From Psychromarinibacter halotolerans (lineage in GTDB: Bacteria; Pseudomonadota; Alphaproteobacteria; Rhodobacterales; Rhodobacteraceae), in assembly GCF_029168315.1 (NCBI RefSeq), contig NZ_JARGYD010000004.1, positions 248,001-312,000 on the forward strand: a DNA stretch of 64,000 nucleotides, written 5' to 3'. The notes below the pieces were generated by a model. The model ran no database searches. It was not told where the DNA came from and worked only from the letters and a program-made list of their open reading frames with translations. A program made the position numbers and the translations under genes. Below, in pieces: positions 27,387-36,330 of the stretch (the first letter of the stretch is position 1; each line of letters starts with the position of its first letter).

Positions 27387-27773
27387 ATGATGAGCAACAT
27401 GACAAGCAAGCCGCACCTCGAATTCTTCCGGGTCTCGATGGACGAAGGCTGGGAGGTCCCGCCGGGTTACCCGGAGGGCATCGAGCAGAAGATCCTTGCG
27501 GGCAGCCTTGACGAAGAGAACGGCAAGGGAAACCGGTCGCGCCTGCTGCGCTTTGCGCCGGGTGTCTACACCACGTCGCCGTTCGTCCACGAGTACTTCG
27601 AAGAGGTCTTCCTTGTGTCGGGCGATCTGACCGTGGGCAACGACGAGAACGGCGAAGGCGGCGAGTCCTTCACCGGCCCGACCTATGCCTCGCGGCCGCC
27701 GGGGGCCTATCACGGACCTTTCAAGTCCGAGAACGGCTGTGTTCTGTTCGAAATCCACTATTTCGAGGACTGA
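27387..27773 (+). CDS. Small single-domain cupin protein
   Basis: A 128-residue beta-barrel (cupin) protein. The likely metal site is made of His68, Glu72/Glu73 (VHEYFEEVF) and His109 (GAYHGPF). This resembles cupins used as dioxygenases, isomerases or sensors. The first Met codon is followed at once by a second, and either may be used (27387 or 27390). It lies 32 nt after DUF2848 and 5 nt before the GntR gene. The function is unknown; the operon context suggests a catabolic step. Confidence 0.75.
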   Translation: MMSNMTSKPHLEFFRVSMDEGWEVPPGYPEGIEQKILAGSLDEENGKGNRSRLLRFAPGVYTTSPFVHEYFEEVFLVSGDLTVGNDENGEGGESFTGPTYASRPPGAYHGPFKSENGCVLFEIHYFED

Positions 27774-27778
27774 CCCCA

Positions 27779-28459
27779 ATGGCCCCGGTGATCCGTCGCG
27801 GCGCAGATGCCGGCAAGGACGGCAAGCGGATCTCGCTTGTCGACCAGGCCTATGAAAGCATCAAACACCGCATCGTCACGACGGCCTATCCTCCCGGGGC
27901 TAGTCTGAACGAAGCGCAGTTGTCCGAAGAGCTAGAGATCGGACGCACGCCGGTTCACCACGCCTTGCACCGTCTCGCGCAAGAGGAACTGGTCGACATC
28001 CTGCCGCGTAAGGGCGTCCGGGTCCGGCCCGTGCTGCAAGACGAGATCGCCGAACTGATCGAAGCGCGACTGGTGACGGAACCCTATTGCGCCGCCCGCG
28101 CCGCCGAGCGGGTGACGCAGGACCAGCTGGAACACCCTCGCCGCATCCTGACCGAAGCCGAGGCCGAGCTTGGCGGCGAGGCGCGGATCGAGGCGCTGAT
28201 GAAGCTGGACGGGGCGTTCCATTCGTGGGCCAACCGTGTCGGCGGCAACAGGGTTCTGGCGGATGTGCTGGACCAGTTTCAGGATCGCTCGGCGCGGTTC
28301 TGGTTCCTGTCGCTGAGCGACGCGCCGCATGTCGAACAGGTCCACGAAGAGCACAAGGCCATCCTGCGCGCCATCGGCGCGCGCGACCCGGACGGGGCGC
28401 GGCAAGCGGCCGAGGCGCATATCAAGTCTTTCCGAAGCACAATTCTAAAAGTGATCTGA
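27779..28459 (+). CDS. GntR-family regulator with FCD ligand domain
   Basis: A 226-residue regulator of the FadR subfamily: winged helix at about 22-85 (PPGASLNEAQLSEELEIGRTPVHHALHRL) and an all-helical FCD domain from about 95 with acidic and His residues (ELIEARLVTEPYCA, LMKLDGAFHSW, HEEHKAIL) that normally hold a metal and an organic-acid effector. It is inside the operon it probably controls; the matching dyads GTGATAC[T/A]TCAC at 26412 and 26625 are the likely targets. Confidence 0.88.
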   Translation: MAPVIRRGADAGKDGKRISLVDQAYESIKHRIVTTAYPPGASLNEAQLSEELEIGRTPVHHALHRLAQEELVDILPRKGVRVRPVLQDEIAELIEARLVTEPYCAARAAERVTQDQLEHPRRILTEAEAELGGEARIEALMKLDGAFHSWANRVGGNRVLADVLDQFQDRSARFWFLSLSDAPHVEQVHEEHKAILRAIGARDPDGARQAAEAHIKSFRSTILKVI

Positions 28460-28460
28460 C

Positions 28461-29801
28461 ATGCTGGAACAGGGTGTGACCCATTGCCTTGCCGCGCTCG
28501 CGGCAGGGGACACGACAAGCGTGCGACTTCTGACCGCCGCGCTGGACCGGATCGCCGATCCGGAAGGCGAGGGAGCGCGCGTCTTCCGCGACGTGTTTGC
28601 CGACACGGCGATGGCCGAGGCACAGGCGTCCGACCGGCGCCGGGCGGACGGTGAACCGCTGGGGCGGCTGGACGGTGTGCCTGTCTCGGTCAAGGACCTG
28701 TTCGACATTGCCGGGCGCGTGACGATGGCCGGTTCGGTGGCGCTTGCCAGCGATCCGGCGGCGCAAGCCGATGCCGAGGTCGTCGCGCGGTTGCGGGCTG
28801 AGGGGGCCGTGATCGTTGGGCGCACGAACATGACCGAACTCGCCTTTTCAGGCCTCGGCCTGAACCCGCATCACGGCACGCCCGCGAATCCGTGGGACCG
28901 CGCTGCGCGTCGCATTCCCGGCGGTTCGTCCTCGGGGGCGGCGGTGTCCGTCACCGATGGCATGGCGGCGGCTGGCATCGGCAGCGACACGGGCGGGTCG
29001 GTCCGCATCCCGGCGGCGCTGTGCGGCCTGACCGGATTCAAGCCGACGCAAAACACGGTTTCGCGCAAAGGGGTCTACCCACTGTCGCCGACGCTGGATT
29101 CCATCGGCCCCATCGCGCCGACCCTCGCGGATTGCGTGCTGCTGCACGGGGTCCTGAGCGGCGCCGATATCTTGCACGCGACCTACACCGCGCCGCCGCG
29201 CGTCTTGGTGCCGACCAACTTCGTGGCGGACGGGATCGACGACACCGTCGCCGAGGCGTTCGAGGCGGCGCTGGACCGGCTTGAGGCTGCTGGCGTCACG
29301 CTGGACCGCAAGCGCGTTGCGGCCTTCGACCGACTGCCCGAAATGGGCAAGATCGGCGCCTACCCTGGGATCGAGGCCTTCGCGGCCGAGAAGGAACGGC
29401 TGGCCGCGGACCCCGACGGCTTCGACCCGCGCGTGGCGGGGCGCATCCTTGCGGCCGGACACCTTCCGGAAGACGCGAAGGACCGGCTGGACGGGGTCCG
29501 CGCGACCTATGTGTCAGAGCTACAGGCCGAGTTGCAGGGCTATGACGGCTTGCTGATGCCCACCGTCCCGACCATCGCGCCGCGTATCGACGACCTTGCG
29601 GACGACGCCGCCTATGGCGTGGCCAACCTGCTGATGCTGCGCAATCCCACCGCCATCAATCTTCTGGGCGGCTGCGCGTCCAGCCTTCCCCTGCTTGGCG
29701 CGCGCGGCGCCCCTGTTGGCCTGTCGGTCGCAGGCATCGCCGGCGCCGATGCGCAGGTTCTGGGCCTTTCGATGCACTTGGCCGACATTCTCTCATACTG
29801 A
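28461..29801 (+). CDS. Amidase (amidase signature family)
   Basis: A 446-residue amide hydrolase. The catalytic triad of the family is readable as Lys78 (VSVKDLFD), Ser156 in GGSSSG (the cis-Ser position) and the nucleophile Ser180 (GSDTGGSVR). The protein is shorter than fatty-acid amide hydrolases and similar in size to bacterial acetamidase or GatA-like catabolic enzymes. It begins 1 nt after the GntR stop and is followed 14 nt later by a flavoprotein monooxygenase. The pair suggests hydrolysis of an amide and hydroxylation of the freed acid or ring (inference). Confidence 0.9.
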   Translation: MLEQGVTHCLAALAAGDTTSVRLLTAALDRIADPEGEGARVFRDVFADTAMAEAQASDRRRADGEPLGRLDGVPVSVKDLFDIAGRVTMAGSVALASDPAAQADAEVVARLRAEGAVIVGRTNMTELAFSGLGLNPHHGTPANPWDRAARRIPGGSSSGAAVSVTDGMAAAGIGSDTGGSVRIPAALCGLTGFKPTQNTVSRKGVYPLSPTLDSIGPIAPTLADCVLLHGVLSGADILHATYTAPPRVLVPTNFVADGIDDTVAEAFEAALDRLEAAGVTLDRKRVAAFDRLPEMGKIGAYPGIEAFAAEKERLAADPDGFDPRVAGRILAAGHLPEDAKDRLDGVRATYVSELQAELQGYDGLLMPTVPTIAPRIDDLADDAAYGVANLLMLRNPTAINLLGGCASSLPLLGARGAPVGLSVAGIAGADAQVLGLSMHLADILSY

Positions 29802-29815
29802 TCCACGAGGAAGAC

Positions 29816-31015
29816 ATGACCGATAACAGAGTTCTCATCGCAGGGGCCGGGCCGGTCGGCATGGTTGCCGCCGCGCGGTTGGTGCAGGCTGGCATCCCCG
29901 TGACCGTGTTCGAGGCCGGAAGCGACCTGTCGACCCAGTCGCGGGCTTCCACGTTCCACCCGCCAACCTTGGACATGCTGGCCGAACTGGGCGTGGCCGA
30001 TCGGCTGATCGAGCAGGGCCTTGCCGCGCCCTACGTCCAGTACCGCTCGCGCTCCGAGGGACTTCTGGGGCGGTTCGACTTTGGCGAGATCGCGGACCTG
30101 ACGGACCATCCTTACCGGCTTCAGTGTGAACAATGGCGCCTGTGCCGCGCTTTGCTGGAGAAGCTTGGAACCGAGCCCGATTTCGAGATTTGCTTCGACA
30201 GTCCGGTCAAGGAAATGACTCAGGACGAAACCGGCGTGACGGTCACGCTGGGAGAGGGCGACGCGGCCCGCACCCGGACCGGCCGCTGGCTGATTGGCGC
30301 AGACGGCGCAAGCTCGGTCGTGCGTCAGTCGAATGGCATCGGTTTCGAGGGGTTCACGTGGGCAGAGCGGTTCCTTGTCGTCACCACGACGGCGGATCTG
30401 CGGGCGCTGGTGCCCGATCTCGACACCGTCACCTACGTGGCCGATCCCGAGCAGTGGAACTTCTTCCTAGAAATCCCGACCGCGTGGCGCGTGATGTTCC
30501 CGGTTCCGAACGACATGTCGGACGATCAGGCACTGGAACCCGGCTATGGGGACGGCCTGCTGCAAAAGGTTTTGCCCAAAACGGACATGGACCTGCCGGT
30601 CGAGCACCGGACGCTGTACCGGGTGCACCAGCGTGTGGCGGACACTTTCCAGAAGGGGCGCATCTTCCTTGCCGGGGATGCCGCGCACATCAACAACCCG
30701 CTGGGCGGAATGGGGATGAACGGCGGCATCCATGACGCGGTGAACCTGACCGGTCGGATGATCTCGGTCTGGAACGGCGACGCGGGCGACGACGAACTGA
30801 ACCGCTATGATCTGCAGCGTCGTCAGGTCACCGAGGAACACGTCCAGACCATCACCATCCAGAACAAGCGCGACCTCGAGGCGAAGACGCCCGAGGACCG
30901 CGCCGCCTATCGCGACGCGATGGCGCGCCGTATGGAAGACGCGGACGTCCGGAGGTCGTTCCTGCAACGCATCGGCATGTTCAACTCGCTGGCGCGGGCG
31001 GCGGAACTGGGCTGA
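29816..31015 (+). CDS. FAD-dependent monooxygenase (group A, aromatic hydroxylase type)
   Basis: A 399-residue single-component flavoprotein hydroxylase. It has the FAD-binding loop GAGPVG (10-15), a central WLIGADGASSVVR (DG motif) and the second FAD motif IFLAGDAAHINNPLGGMG near residue 284. Proteins of this class use NAD(P)H and oxygen to hydroxylate aromatic or heteroaromatic substrates. It ends the TAXI-linked operon and has two hairpins downstream (31033-31091). The substrate is unknown. Confidence 0.9.
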   Translation: MTDNRVLIAGAGPVGMVAAARLVQAGIPVTVFEAGSDLSTQSRASTFHPPTLDMLAELGVADRLIEQGLAAPYVQYRSRSEGLLGRFDFGEIADLTDHPYRLQCEQWRLCRALLEKLGTEPDFEICFDSPVKEMTQDETGVTVTLGEGDAARTRTGRWLIGADGASSVVRQSNGIGFEGFTWAERFLVVTTTADLRALVPDLDTVTYVADPEQWNFFLEIPTAWRVMFPVPNDMSDDQALEPGYGDGLLQKVLPKTDMDLPVEHRTLYRVHQRVADTFQKGRIFLAGDAAHINNPLGGMGMNGGIHDAVNLTGRMISVWNGDAGDDELNRYDLQRRQVTEEHVQTITIQNKRDLEAKTPEDRAAYRDAMARRMEDADVRRSFLQRIGMFNSLARAAELG

Positions 31016-31032
31016 CGGCGTGTGGCAAGCGG

Positions 31033-31052
31033 GCGGGGCATTTTTGCCCCGC
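31033..31052 (+). terminator. Terminator-like hairpin after the monooxygenase gene
   Basis: GCGGGGCA (31033-31040) pairs with TGCCCCGC (31045-31052) around a TTTT loop, 17 nt after the stop. There is no T-run after the stem. Confidence 0.55.
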
Positions 31053-31066
31053 TGCAGCGAACGGAA

Positions 31067-31091
31067 AAGGGCCCCCGCGCGGAGGGCCCTT
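31067..31091. terminator. Bidirectional terminator between monooxygenase and RNA ligase genes
   Basis: AAGGGCCC (31067-31074) pairs with GGGCCCTT (31084-31091) around CCGCGCGGA. On the minus strand the stem is followed by TTTTCC, so it is a good terminator for the RNA ligase gene, and it can also stop the plus-strand operon. Confidence 0.7.
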
Positions 31092-31182
31092 GTCCTTGAT
31101 GGACCACGGTAGGACCCGCTGTGGCAGGCGGTCTGATGACTGCGCCAGACCTAACCAACCGAATGATTAAGCACGGCAAACG

Positions 31183-31812
31183 TCAGCTGGTGCGACGAAG
31201 CCCATTCTTGACGATCTCGGCTTTGGTCCAATGCGTGTCGCTTTGAACGTGGCCCTCGCGGACGTACTTCGCGATATGAGTCGGCTGTTCACGCTCGAGG
31301 AATGACGCGCTTGATCTCACAACGAAGCCTTCTTGTTTTTGAAGATCGAGGCTTTCCAAAACCATTTTGACCATAGCGTCATTGAACTGACCCCGATGCA
31401 AGACTGGCACGGGCGCTATGCCCAATTCTGTGAACCTCTCTATCGTATCGTCCCAGCCTTGAACCTCGTCGCCAACGAACCAAGCAAAGCCAAGGAAGTA
31501 TGATGGAAGGTGGTCGTAGGCGACCGAGTGCTTTGCAAACAAATACTCGCCAACAATTCGTTCATCGGCAGAGAGACTTGGTGAGATGCCAGCGGCGTAC
31601 GCCTTCATCCAGTCGCGAGATGGGTGGTAGCCGCTGTCAGGGCTTCGCGCATGGCAGCCACCAGAGAAAATGGTCGTGTTTTCACCATCCATTTTCTCGG
31701 TGAACACAACCTCGGGGGCCGCACGCAATTGAGCAAGATCTTGAATGATCTTGTCGTCGCTCCCAACGCCGGGTGAATTGGGCAAATGAAATGTGCGTCC
31801 GTATTTCTTCAT
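31183..31812 (-). CDS. RNA ligase family protein (nucleotidyltransferase fold)
   Basis: A 209-residue protein with the covalent nucleotidyltransferase motifs of RNA ligases: motif I EKMDGENT with catalytic Lys40, motif III VGEYLFAKHSVAYD, IIIa FLGFAWF, motif IV EGFVVR and motif V AKYVR. The start at MKKYGRTFHLPNSPG was chosen because this N-terminus (RT.HLP.SPG..SDDK) is typical; the open frame upstream is only G+C-driven. It would join RNA 3'-OH and 5'-phosphate ends with ATP. No kinase, phosphatase or nuclease partner is adjacent. Base composition is clearly less G+C-rich than its neighbours, suggesting transfer. Confidence 0.85.
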   Translation of the reverse strand: MKKYGRTFHLPNSPGVGSDDKIIQDLAQLRAAPEVVFTEKMDGENTTIFSGGCHARSPDSGYHPSRDWMKAYAAGISPSLSADERIVGEYLFAKHSVAYDHLPSYFLGFAWFVGDEVQGWDDTIERFTELGIAPVPVLHRGQFNDAMVKMVLESLDLQKQEGFVVRSSASFLEREQPTHIAKYVREGHVQSDTHWTKAEIVKNGLRRTS

Positions 31813-32026
31813 GATGCGCTTATGGCAGAGCCCCAAGGCGAAGCGAAACCCCAAGCTTGTGCCGCGGACCTTAACGAACGTCCTTGAAGGACAGTCCGCC
31901 CGGCGGTCGACCCGTTTATTAAAGAGATGGGCCTCTGCGCGGGGGCCCTTTTTCATGTTCGCATCGCCGGGATCGTCTTCGGCCACCAGTTCTTGGAACG
32001 CCGCAGTTAGAGCGACGCGGACCGGG
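31813..32026. other. Spacer between RNA ligase and HyuB genes, with a plus-strand terminator
   Basis: No gene is seen. A hairpin at about 31930-31954, GGGCCTC / GGGGGCCC followed by TTTTT, is a good Rho-independent terminator on the plus strand although no plus-strand gene ends here. Its distal half (GCGCGGGGGCCCTTTT) is an inverted copy of bases 31065-31080 on the other side of the RNA ligase gene. Confidence 0.55.
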
Positions 32027-33664
32027 TCACTCCAGACCGTAGATCTCTTTCGCGGCCTTCTCCGAGATCCGGCCCTCGCGCAGGTCGCGGCGTACCAGGT
32101 CGCGGTCGCGCAGTTTGGGGTCGCCCTGACCGCCGCCGCCCGAGGTGTGCACCGCCGCGCTTTGGCCATCGGTCAGCACGCCGTTGCGTTCCTTCAGAGC
32201 CGCGGCGCCCGCCGACATCTCGATGTGCGACAAGCTGCCGTCATGGCCGCCGTCCAGCCCCCACGCGGGGATGCGGGTCAGCGGGCCGCCAAGGTTGGCC
32301 GTGGCGGCGTGGCCGACGGGCGAGATCTTGCGCCGGATCGCCATGCCGCCCCGGAACCGGCCGGGACCACCGGAATCCTGCACCAGTTCATAGGCCTCGA
32401 CCCGCAGCGGATGCTCTGTCTCCAGCGCCTCGACCGGAATGTTGGCCGAGTTCGTGGTGTTTACGTGCACCCCGTCCAGCCCGTCCAGCGTGGCCCGCGC
32501 GCCCATGCCGCCGCCCATGCTTTCGTTATAGACATAGAACGCGCCCGTGCGCGGGTTGATGCCGCTCATGGTCTGCACGGTGACGCCGGTCGAGGCGGCG
32601 GGCACGCGTTCCGGGATCGCCTGTGCAAGGGCGGCGTACATCATGTCCACCAGCCGCTGCGCCACGTCGTGACGCGAATACACCGCCGCCGGCGGAGCGG
32701 CGTTGACGATCGAGCCGTACGGCGCTTCGATCCGGATCGGCCGGTGAAAGCCCGCGTTGGCGGGGGTGTCGCGGTCGATCAGGCTTTTGACGACAAGGTA
32801 GACGCAGGCCTGAAGCACGGTGAATACCATGTTCAGACCGGACCGCGTCTGATCCGGGCAGCCGTCGAAGTCGAAGCGGATCTCGTCGCCCGAGACCTCG
32901 ACCAGCACCTTCAGGTGCAGGATATCGGGCCACAGGCTGGTGTCGAAGTCGCATTCGAACGGGTAGACACCATCCGGGATGGCGGTGATCCCGGCGCGCG
33001 CCTTACGTTCGGCATAGTCCAGAAGGGCATTCTGCGCCGCGTGCAGCTTGGCAACGCCATAGCGTTCGCACAGGCTTTGATACCGCTGAAGACCCTGCCG
33101 GTTGGACGAGTACTGGGCGCGGAAGTCGTTCACCCGCTCGTCCGGAACCTGACAGTTCAGCAGCACAAGGTTCATCACGTCGTCTTGCAGCACGCCCTCG
33201 CGGTACAGCTTGACCGGCGGGATTCGCAGACCTTCCTGGAAGATGTGGGCATGGCCCCGGTCCACGAAGTCGGAATGGTGCGCGATGTTGGCCACCCAAG
33301 CGACCAGCGCATCGTCGTAGAACACGGGTTCAAGGAACACGATGTCGTTCAGGTGCGTGCCGCCGCCGGTGAAGGCGTCGTTGCCGATGAACACGTCGCC
33401 GGGCCGCAGCTGCGACATGTCGGTGCGCTTGACGGTTTCCTGCAGGATGCCCAGCAGCGAGCCGAAATGCAGGGGGATCTGCTGCGCCTGTGCGATCACA
33501 TGACCCTCGGTGTCGAAGATCGCGGCGGAACAGTCGCGGCGTTCCTTGATGTTGGCCGAATACGAGGCGCGCATCAGGGCGCGGCCCATTTCCTCTACCA
33601 CGGTGGAAAGCGCGTTGCCGATCACCTCGACGGTAATCGGGTCAAGCGTCTGGTCTGCGGTCAT
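32027..33664 (-). CDS. Hydantoinase B/oxoprolinase family protein (first HyuB)
   Basis: A 545-residue subunit of an ATP-dependent cyclic-amide hydrolase. Family blocks: DPITVEVIGNALSTVVEEMG at the N-terminus, RDCSAAIFDTEG, GDVFIGNDAFTGGGTHLNDI, IAHHSDFVDRG and the C-terminal TSGGGGQGDP followed by RDRDLVRRDL. It overlaps the HyuA gene by 4 nt and should form a complex with it. Known members open hydantoins, N-methylhydantoins, 5-oxoproline, or carboxylate acetone or acetophenone; the substrate here is unknown. It is paralogous to the gene at 43858. Confidence 0.92.
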   Translation of the reverse strand: MTADQTLDPITVEVIGNALSTVVEEMGRALMRASYSANIKERRDCSAAIFDTEGHVIAQAQQIPLHFGSLLGILQETVKRTDMSQLRPGDVFIGNDAFTGGGTHLNDIVFLEPVFYDDALVAWVANIAHHSDFVDRGHAHIFQEGLRIPPVKLYREGVLQDDVMNLVLLNCQVPDERVNDFRAQYSSNRQGLQRYQSLCERYGVAKLHAAQNALLDYAERKARAGITAIPDGVYPFECDFDTSLWPDILHLKVLVEVSGDEIRFDFDGCPDQTRSGLNMVFTVLQACVYLVVKSLIDRDTPANAGFHRPIRIEAPYGSIVNAAPPAAVYSRHDVAQRLVDMMYAALAQAIPERVPAASTGVTVQTMSGINPRTGAFYVYNESMGGGMGARATLDGLDGVHVNTTNSANIPVEALETEHPLRVEAYELVQDSGGPGRFRGGMAIRRKISPVGHAATANLGGPLTRIPAWGLDGGHDGSLSHIEMSAGAAALKERNGVLTDGQSAAVHTSGGGGQGDPKLRDRDLVRRDLREGRISEKAAKEIYGLE

Positions 33665-35742
33665 TCTGCGGTCTCCTCGATCACGAGGTTCAAATAGCTG
33701 TCGACGGTGGCGCGCTGGCCCGGCAGCAGGAACACGGTGGTGTCCATCTGTTCCACGATGGCGGGGCCGTCGATGACGTGGTCGGGGCCCAGCAGATCGC
33801 GGTCGTACAACGGGCAGGGGGTGAAGGCGCCCGTTTCGGGCAGCCACACGTCGCGGGTGCCGGTTTGGGCGTCCGACACCGGCGTGGTCGCGGGGTCCGA
33901 GGTCACAAGCCGCGCGTTGTCGACCTTGCCGGTCGCCACAAGGCGGATCGCGATGATGTGCACCGGTTCGTCCGGCGAGGCATAGCCATAGACCTGACGG
34001 TGCGCGTCCTCGAACCGCCGCCGCACCTCGGCCAGCAGGTCGGGGGTCACCGGCCCTTCGGGGCAGTCGACGGACAGTTCGAAGGCCTGTCCCTCGTAGC
34101 GCAGGTCCAGCGTGCGCGCGGTCTCGCGTGCGTCGGGGGCGATGTCCTCGCGCTTGAACCAAGCGTCCGCCTCGGCGTCGAGCGTGGCGAAGTCGGCAGA
34201 GATGCTGTCGATCCGGTCGGCGTCCAGCGGGGTCATGCGGCCCAGCGAGAAGTAGGATTTCAGATCGGTCAGCAGCAGGCCCATCGAGCACAGGATGCCG
34301 GGATTGCGCGGGATCAGGATGCGCGGCATGTCCAGTTCGCGCGCCAGCCGCGCCGCGTGCAGCGGGCCTGCGCCGCCGAAGGCCATTAGCGCATAGTCGC
34401 GCGGGTCGTGGCCGCGCTCGACCGAGATCACGCGGATCGCCTTGGCCATGTTCGCCGTCGCGACCGAGATGATGCCCTGCGCGGTTTCCATCACGCCCAG
34501 CCCAAGCCGGTCCGCCAGCCGCTGAACCGCGGCGACCGAGGCGTCGCGGTCGATCTCCAGCCGCCCGGCCAGAAGGTGGGTGGGGTTCAGCACTTGCAGG
34601 ACGACGTTCGCGTCGGTCACGGTCGGCTCGGTATTGCCCTTGCCATAACACACCGGCCCCGGCACGGCGCCCGCGCTTCGCGGGCCGACCTTGAGGTGCC
34701 CGCCGCTGTCCACAGCCGAGATTGAGCCGCCGCCCGCGCCAACGGCGTGGATGTCCAGCATCGGCACCTTCAGCGGATGGCCATGTACTTCGGTGTCGGT
34801 CGCCAGTTGCGGCCGCCCGCCCGAGATCATCGCGACGTCGGACGATGTGCCGCCCATGTCGAAGGTGATCACGTCGGGCATCCCGGCGGCGACCGCGATC
34901 TCTCGCGCGCCCATGACGCCCGCGGCGGGGCCGGACAGGACCGTCCGCACCGGGTAAGTCGCGGCCTCGGTCGCCGAGATCACGCCGCCGTTCGATTGGG
35001 TCAGGTGCGGGTCCTCGGCGATACCCAGCTCGCGCAGGCGCGGGCGCAGGCGGTTCAGATAGCCCTGCATCACCGGCCCCAGCGCCGCGTTGATCACGGT
35101 GGTCGAGAAGCGTTCGTATTCGCGGTATTCCGCAGCCACCTCCGACGAGGTGGAGATGAAGACGTCCGGCAGTTCCTCGGCAAGGATGCGCTTCGCTTCG
35201 GCTTCGTGACCGGGGAACAGGTACGAGAACAGGAAACCGACGGCGACCGCCTCGACGTCCTGCGCCTTCATCTCGCGCGCCAGCGCACGGACCGCCTCGG
35301 GGTCCAGCGGCTGACGGACCGAGCCGTCGAAATCGACCCGCTCGTCCAGTTCGAACCGCATGTCGCGCGGGATCAGGGGGGCGGGTTTGACCTGTTGCAG
35401 GTCATACAGGTCCGGGCGCATCTGGCGGCGGATCTCGATCACGTCGCGGAAGCCCTTGGTGGTCGCCATTGCGGTGCGGGCGAACTGTCCCGTGATCAGC
35501 GCGTTGGTCGCGACCGTGGTGCCGTGACCGACATAGCCGATCTCGCCCGCGTCGCGGCCGTAATGCTCCAGCCCCTCGCGGATGCCGGTGGCGATGGCCT
35601 CGGACGGGTCGCCGGTGGTGCTGGACACCTTCCAGACCGTCAGCTTTTGCGTCGCCGGGTCGAAGAAGGTGATGTCGGTGAAGGTCCCGCCGGTGTCGGC
35701 GCCGACCCGCAGCGTGTGGCCGCCGGATGCGTGTTCAGGCAC
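33661..35742 (-). CDS. Hydantoinase A/oxoprolinase family protein (first HyuA)
   Basis: A 693-residue ATP-binding subunit with the ASKHA phosphate loop GADTGGTFTD at residues 13-22, the conserved VGHGTTVATNAL, TFDMGGTSSDVA and a GGAGPLHA segment. It uses ATP to activate the amide bond that HyuB hydrolyses. It lies 12 nt after a CMD-fold gene, so the operon is CMD-CMD-HyuA-HyuB. The second copy at 45544 is similar along its length but has a different partner set. Confidence 0.93.
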   Translation of the reverse strand: MPEHASGGHTLRVGADTGGTFTDITFFDPATQKLTVWKVSSTTGDPSEAIATGIREGLEHYGRDAGEIGYVGHGTTVATNALITGQFARTAMATTKGFRDVIEIRRQMRPDLYDLQQVKPAPLIPRDMRFELDERVDFDGSVRQPLDPEAVRALAREMKAQDVEAVAVGFLFSYLFPGHEAEAKRILAEELPDVFISTSSEVAAEYREYERFSTTVINAALGPVMQGYLNRLRPRLRELGIAEDPHLTQSNGGVISATEAATYPVRTVLSGPAAGVMGAREIAVAAGMPDVITFDMGGTSSDVAMISGGRPQLATDTEVHGHPLKVPMLDIHAVGAGGGSISAVDSGGHLKVGPRSAGAVPGPVCYGKGNTEPTVTDANVVLQVLNPTHLLAGRLEIDRDASVAAVQRLADRLGLGVMETAQGIISVATANMAKAIRVISVERGHDPRDYALMAFGGAGPLHAARLARELDMPRILIPRNPGILCSMGLLLTDLKSYFSLGRMTPLDADRIDSISADFATLDAEADAWFKREDIAPDARETARTLDLRYEGQAFELSVDCPEGPVTPDLLAEVRRRFEDAHRQVYGYASPDEPVHIIAIRLVATGKVDNARLVTSDPATTPVSDAQTGTRDVWLPETGAFTPCPLYDRDLLGPDHVIDGPAIVEQMDTTVFLLPGQRATVDSYLNLVIEETAE

Positions 35743-35754
35743 GGCGCGGTCTCC

Positions 35755-36330
35755 TTATTTCTTGTCGCTGGGCACGGCGTGCCCCAGCGTGTGCATCAAC
35801 CGGTTCGCCCAGCCGAACATCGCGGCGGAATGGACGAGGTCCGATATGTCGTCATCCGAGAACCCAAGATCGCGCAACGTCGCGACCTGGTCCGCGGTGG
35901 CGGTCGAAGGTGTGGCCGACAGATCGCGGCAAAAGGCGATCACCGCGCGCGTCTTCGCGTCGAAGTCGCCGTCGAGCCCCTTGAGGTAAAGTTCTTTCAC
36001 CACGGTGTCTTCGCCAGTGATCTGCATGTGCCGCTTGGCGTGGACCGACGCGCAGTAGACGCAGCCGTTCACGCGCGACGCGACCAGCGCGCCAAGCTCG
36101 CGCCACTCGTTCGCCAGACCGCCCTTGGCGTACATCACCAGGTTATACAACTTGGTCCGCGCGGCATAGGATTCCGGGTCGTGGGCCAGCGTCCGCACAT
36201 AGGGCGACACCTTGCCGCCCGAGGGCGTCACCTGCATCGCTTCCAGTTGCGCGGGGCTTGCGTCCTCCATCTCCAGCGGCGCGATGTGTGGGTGCCAGAC
36301 GAGGGGGCGCATGGTGAATCCGGTGCTCAT
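35755..36330 (-). CDS. AhpD-like peroxidase-related protein (carboxymuconolactone decarboxylase fold) with CxxC
   Basis: A 191-residue all-helical protein with the AhpD-type redox centre GCVYCASVH (CxxCxxxH) near residues 89-97, as in peroxidase-related CMD proteins. It resembles the proteins annotated as Avi_7169-family alkylhydroperoxidase-domain proteins, from memory. The start overlaps the stop of the upstream CMD gene by 4 nt. It may detoxify peroxides made during the pathway or take part in a decarboxylation; no reaction is proven. Confidence 0.82.
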   Translation of the reverse strand: MSTGFTMRPLVWHPHIAPLEMEDASPAQLEAMQVTPSGGKVSPYVRTLAHDPESYAARTKLYNLVMYAKGGLANEWRELGALVASRVNGCVYCASVHAKRHMQITGEDTVVKELYLKGLDGDFDAKTRAVIAFCRDLSATPSTATADQVATLRDLGFSDDDISDLVHSAAMFGWANRLMHTLGHAVPSDKK

